Shown: one piece after another, positions 5,606 to 8,094 of the stretch
How the letters are laid out: each line of letters opens with the position of its first letter
How positions within the stretch are numbered: position 1 is the stretch's first letter
Assembly: GCA_030669465.1 (NCBI GenBank)
Contig: DAOVDN010000040.1
Span: 1 to 8,094 of the forward strand
Source of the DNA: Desulfobacterales bacterium
GTDB lineage: Bacteria; Desulfobacterota; Desulfobacteria; Desulfobacterales; ETH-SRB1
Direction of reading: 5' to 3'
Length of the DNA stretch: 8,094 nt
Notes under the pieces: generated by a model
Database searches by the model: none
The model's input: only the letters and a program-made list of their open reading frames with translations
What the model was told of the DNA's origin: nothing
Position numbers and translations under genes: made by a program

Positions 5606-5756
5606 GCTGGTTACTCGTTGCTGGTTGCTGGTTACTGGTTGCTGGTTGCTCGTTGCTGGTTGCTCGTTGCTGGTTGCTGGTTGCTCGTTGCTGGTTGCTG
5701 GTTGCTGGTTGCTCGTTACTCGTTACTTGTTGCTGGTTGCTCGTTGCTGGTTGCTT
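5606..5756. repeat. Heptamer array A, module 1: (GTTRCTS)n
   Basis: A partial unit GCTG (5606-5609) is followed by 21 uninterrupted 7-nt units from 5610 to 5756. Only two positions vary: position 4 (G or A) and position 7 (G, C, or T twice). On the minus strand, the direction of the flanking genes, it reads (SAGYAAC)n and ends at the ATG of the 277-residue gene. Translation of the plus strand gives Leu-Leu-Val-Ala-Gly-Cys-Trp repeats, because three heptamers make seven codons; this is not a protein gene. The strand carrying the flanking genes is U-poor and should be nearly unstructured as RNA. Confidence 0.95.
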
Positions 5757-5894
5757 TCAGCTTTCACCTTTGAGCTTTCAGCTTTGAGCTTTCAGCTTTC
5801 ACCTTTGAGCTTTGAGCTTTCACCTTTCAGCTTTCACCTTTCAGCTTTCAGCTTTGAGCTTTCACCTTTCACCTTTGAGCTTTCAGCTTTCAGC
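5757..5894. repeat. Heptamer array A, module 2: (ASCTTTS)n
   Basis: After a two-base junction TC (5757-5758), 19 complete units run from 5759 to 5891. A partial unit AGCTT then runs into the prmA stop codon (TTA at 5895-5897 on the plus strand). Units are AGCTTTC, AGCTTTG, ACCTTTC or ACCTTTG, so positions 2 and 7 vary while the rest is fixed. On the minus strand this is (SAAAGST)n. Modules 1 and 2 together fill the whole prmA-to-downstream-gene gap. Confidence 0.95.
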
Positions 5895-6848
5895 TTAATG
5901 CAAGCCCTTGGAATAACATCCCCCTGAATCCTTAAGCCTTCCTGCTATTGAAACCCACCCTTCTTCTGTGAGTATCTCTATTATTTCAAAGCCCAGCTCT
6001 TCCATCTTCTCTACAACAGTATCCTTGTTCTCTTCAATAATTCCTGAGCAAACAAATATGCCATCTTCTGCCAGAACCCTTATCACGCTCTCCAGCAGAA
6101 CAAGTATAACCTGTGATAATATATTGGCGGCAACAAAATCAAATCGTTCTTCCACAATATTTACAAGGTTGCCGGTTATTACCTTGAATCTTTCCTTATC
6201 TATCGTGTTCTGCAGCAAATTCTTCCGCGCAATTTCTACAGCAACTTCATCAATGTCTATTCCGCATACCTTAGCTGCTCCAAGCTTTGCTGCTGAAATC
6301 ATAAGTATGCCTGTACCTGTTCCGACATCTAAAAAAGAATCCCCTTTTTTCAGATACTTTTCGATTATGTTTACGCACATACCGGTTGTAGGATGAGTAC
6401 CTGTGCCAAAGGCCATGCCTGGGTCGATCTCGACGACTATTTCATCCTTCTCAGGATAATATTCTCGCCATGTCGGCTTAATGACTATCTTTCCGCTTAT
6501 CTTTACCGGCCAAAAAAACTCTTTCCACGATTCAGCCCAATCTTCTTCATCAATCTCACGATAGACAATTCTGCATATAATGCCATTTTCTTTTTCCAGT
6601 CTGGCCGATTCTTTTTCTAAAATTCTGCATCTTTTGCCTTCCTCTTCATTTTTAGGAAAATAACCGGTTACAGCATAATGATCAGGCGCCTTTTTGGCTT
6701 CATCTGCCCAACCTTCTAATGGTTTAACATCCGGCTCCTCAACAACAACTCCCTGCAACCCTAATTCATAAAAAATATTTGAAATAATATCCGTAGCAAA
6801 TCTCTTATCGTCAAAATCAAAAACAACTTTTGCTTCTATCCATTTCAT
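5895..6848 (-). CDS. prmA: Ribosomal protein L11 methyltransferase
   Basis: 317 residues. PrmA uses S-adenosylmethionine to methylate ribosomal protein L11. The start [20 protein letters not shown] matches the family's N-terminal substrate-binding domain, so ATG 6848 is right. Hallmarks are [17 protein letters not shown] (142-158), motif [19 protein letters not shown] (174-191), the strand-2 acidic residue in GIDIDE (196-201), and Ala-Asn-Ile-Leu at 241-244 replacing the Asn-Pro-Pro-Tyr motif of related enzymes. Length fits the family. The C-terminus continues about 13 residues beyond the usual end near Ala-Gly-Arg (302-304), finishing CYSKGLH directly at the repeat array. No clear Shine-Dalgarno precedes the start. 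Only 15 bp separate its start from that of the divergent 95-residue gene. Confidence 0.95.
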   Translation of the reverse strand: MKWIEAKVVFDFDDKRFATDIISNIFYELGLQGVVVEEPDVKPLEGWADEAKKAPDHYAVTGYFPKNEEEGKRCRILEKESARLEKENGIICRIVYREIDEEDWAESWKEFFWPVKISGKIVIKPTWREYYPEKDEIVVEIDPGMAFGTGTHPTTGMCVNIIEKYLKKGDSFLDVGTGTGILMISAAKLGAAKVCGIDIDEVAVEIARKNLLQNTIDKERFKVITGNLVNIVEERFDFVAANILSQVILVLLESVIRVLAEDGIFVCSGIIEENKDTVVEKMEELGFEIIEILTEEGWVSIAGRLKDSGGCYSKGLH

Positions 6849-6863
6849 GATATCGCATAGAGA

Positions 6864-7151
6864 ATGAAAGTTATAAGTCTAAAATCGTATAGAATAGGTT
6901 ACACAGGATTAGTTGAAGAAGCAGATAAATATGTATTCTTTAATCTTCGTAAAAACGGGAAATTAAAAATATTGCAAGAATACAAAAAAGAGGAATTTGA
7001 TGATTACATGCATTTTATAGGCCTAATGGTTAAATTCATTCCTTATACATCCTTCCTTAAAGAACCTGTTGAAATCGAATCAATAACCATTGAGGAACTT
7101 GATAAGGCATTCTTGCTTATAGGGGCTCGAAGAAAATATTCAAAGAAATGA
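6864..7151 (+). CDS. Small hypothetical protein, 95 aa, divergent from prmA
   Basis: Unrecognised. It begins MKVISLKSYRIGYTGLVEEA and ends FLLIGARRKYSKK. Composition is protein-like, with alternating hydrophobic and charged residues, a likely N-terminal beta hairpin (ADKYVFFNLRKNGKLKIL) and a C-terminal helix IEELDKAFLLIG. There are no cysteines, signal peptide or membrane segment. It is the only plus-strand gene in the right half. Its start is 15 bp from the prmA start, and its last 12 bp (7140-7151) overlap the 3' end of the PHP gene tail to tail. No competing minus-strand frame covers the interval, which favours a real gene. The RBS is weak (TAGAGA). Confidence 0.65.
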   Translation: MKVISLKSYRIGYTGLVEEADKYVFFNLRKNGKLKILQEYKKEEFDDYMHFIGLMVKFIPYTSFLKEPVEIESITIEELDKAFLLIGARRKYSKK

Positions 7152-7775
7152 GGATGCATTTTTCTGCATTATTTCAAAGTCTCTCTCGCTCAAACCAGCA
7201 CCGCATACAATGCGTTTTGCTTCTGCTCTATTAATCAAATCACCAGAATCATGTGCATCAGTGTTAATTACAAGCTTTGCACCGGTTTTCCGGGCAAGCC
7301 TTGCAACGTGTCCATTGGTCAGGGAATGCCCCTTGCGTGCTGATATCTCAAGAAAAATCCCTTTTTCTTTTGCTTTTAAAACTTCTTTTTCGGTGATCAG
7401 GCCAGGATGTGCAAGAACATCGATATCTGCTTCCAGAGCAGCGCTGTTAGTGCCGGGAGCAACTGGTTCGGCAATTGTTTCACCATGAACTATAATAATT
7501 TTTGCACCTAAAGAACGTGACTTTTTAGCGGTATCTGCAATTAAAGAAGGGGGAACGTGTGTAATTTCTATCCCCGGAATAACTTTTATGCTTACAACTT
7601 TATTGAGCTGTTCTGCTACGGCAACTATCCTTGGAATAATGAAGTCGATATTGGACAAATCACCATGATCCGTAATCCCTATTACTTTTAGCCCCGCAAA
7701 CTCAGCTCGTCTTACAAGCTCAGATGGAATCAGGGCCCCGTCACTGAAAAATGAATGTGTATGAAGATCAATCAT
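7140..7775 (-). CDS. PHP-domain phosphoesterase, histidinol-phosphatase-like
   Basis: 211 residues. The metal-binding PHP signature is complete: MIDLHTHSFFSDG (His5, His7, Asp12), ITDHGD (His37), PGIEITH (Glu70), VHGE (His97), LAHPG (His123) and NTDAHD (Asp173, His175). PHP proteins of this size are single-domain, trinuclear-metal phosphoesterases. Annotation as histidinol phosphatase is common, but without his genes nearby the substrate is undetermined. The domain starts at residue 1, so the ATG at 7775 is the natural start. Nevertheless the heptamer array begins 5 nt upstream of it and no Shine-Dalgarno is present. Its stop overlaps the 95-residue gene on the opposite strand. Confidence 0.9.
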   Translation of the reverse strand: MIDLHTHSFFSDGALIPSELVRRAEFAGLKVIGITDHGDLSNIDFIIPRIVAVAEQLNKVVSIKVIPGIEITHVPPSLIADTAKKSRSLGAKIIIVHGETIAEPVAPGTNSAALEADIDVLAHPGLITEKEVLKAKEKGIFLEISARKGHSLTNGHVARLARKTGAKLVINTDAHDSGDLINRAEAKRIVCGAGLSERDFEIMQKNASSFL

Positions 7776-7920
7776 AGTTCGTTGCTCGTTGCTGGTTACT
7801 GGTTACTCGTTGCTGGTTGCTGGTTGCTGGTTACTCGTTGCTGGTTGCTGGTTGCTGGTTACTCGTTGCTGGTTGCTGGTTACTCGTTGCTGGTTGCTGG
7901 TTGCTCGTTGCTGGTTGCTT
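7776..7920. repeat. Heptamer array B, module 1: (GTTRCTS)n
   Basis: After AGTTC (7776-7780), 20 uninterrupted heptamers run from 7781 to 7920. Position 4 is G or A, and position 7 is G or C, with T only in the last unit. GTTACTC occurs at units 4, 8, 12 and 15, giving higher-order spacing of 28, 28 and 21 bp. On the minus strand it is (SAGYAAC)n leading directly to the PHP start codon. The plus-strand open frame is a by-product of the 21-nt super-period. Confidence 0.95.
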
Positions 7921-7967
7921 TGAGCTTTGAGCTTTCAGCTTTGAGCTTTTTTCAGCTTTGAGCTTTT
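7921..7967. repeat. Heptamer array B, module 2: (ASCTTTS)n, short
   Basis: The junction TG (7921-7922) is followed by AGCTTTG, AGCTTTC, AGCTTTG and AGCTTTT, then a TTC interruption (7951-7953), then AGCTTTG and AGCTTTT ending at 7967. It directly abuts the CTA (7968-7970) that is the stop codon of the next minus-strand gene. It has about 6 units against 19 in array A and contains no ACCTTTS variant. Confidence 0.93.
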
Positions 7968-8093
7968 CTATACCTCGTATTTCCCGAAATCTTCTGAAGA
8001 GAGTTTTTCAAGATAATCAGCCCACTTTTTTCCTTCTTTGCTCTTGTCTAGAGCTTCAGCGCCGCTATCTCCCTTTTTCGTTTTTTCGATAAC
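7968..8093 (-). CDS. C-terminal end of an unidentified protein (runs off window)
   Basis: The minus frame stays open from the window edge to TAG at 7970-7968, encoding 41 residues. They begin VIEKTKKGDSGAEALDKSKE and end YLEKLSSEDFGKYEV. The segment is highly charged and helix-prone with no motif I recognise. The frame is supported by the position of its stop exactly at the edge of the repeat array, mirroring the arrangement at prmA, and by co-orientation with the PHP gene. Identity needs the sequence to the right. Confidence 0.6.
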   Translation of the reverse strand, partial: VIEKTKKGDSGAEALDKSKEGKKWADYLEKLSSEDFGKYEV

Positions 8094-8094
8094 C

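Noticed and set aside
5606..5894. CRISPR array
   Set aside because: Units are contiguous 7-mers with no unique spacers and no cas genes nearby.
5581..5927. Two overlapping plus-strand open frames encoding Leu-Val-Ala-Gly-Cys-Trp and Phe-Glu-Leu-Ser repeats
   Set aside because: They are translations of the heptamer array. A 7-nt unit gives a 7-codon super-period without stops in several frames, and neither has an RBS or non-repeat core.
7755..7961. Plus-strand open frame over array B
   Set aside because: Same cause: repeat-driven open frame overlapping the PHP start on the other strand.

Overview
The window looks like a chromosomal segment of an anaerobic, uncultured-type bacterium, most plausibly Desulfobacterota or a related lineage. 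That placement is inference. It rests on gene content (an MTH1175/NifX-like Fe-Mo cofactor-domain protein beside a DUF89 protein with an N-terminal CxPC motif, plus FmdB, COG1237-type metallo-hydrolase and IS1595/RAYT transposase remnants), on the moderately AT-rich composition, and on the intergenic heptamer arrays. No rRNA, tRNA or CRISPR array is visible.

Left part (1-1440) is a gene graveyard. It holds the 5' end of surE running off the window on the minus strand, with no ATG/GTG/TTG at the expected start. Next comes an orphan terminator-like hairpin, then a decayed tail of a REP-associated-type transposase and an IS1595-type transposase head with an in-frame TGA. An internally deleted, frameshifted metallo-beta-lactamase-fold remnant (minus strand) and the C-terminal half of an FmdB zinc-ribbon gene complete it.

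Middle part (1440-4010) holds three intact plus-strand genes: the MTH1175-like protein with a Gly/Met/Arg-rich linker and C-terminal coiled coil, a DUF89 phosphatase-family protein, and a universal stress protein. Two possible small ORFs lie between them. One is a 39-residue amphipathic peptide ending Cys-Pro-Thr.

Right part (4010-8094) reads mainly on the minus strand. From right to left it contains the C-terminus of an unidentified gene, a PHP-domain phosphoesterase, prmA, an unrecognised 277-residue helical protein, a GC-rich hairpin-rich island, and a SAM methyltransferase. One small plus-strand gene is wedged between the PHP gene and prmA.

The most striking signal is a pair of composite heptanucleotide arrays (5606-5894 and 7776-7967). 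Each has two modules in the same order and orientation, (GTTRCTS)n then (ASCTTTS)n on the plus strand. Each fills the whole interval between the stop codon of one minus-strand gene and the start codon of the next, leaving no recognisable Shine-Dalgarno for the downstream gene. Whether they act as leaders, as protein-binding arrays, or only as slippage-driven insertions cannot be decided from one window.
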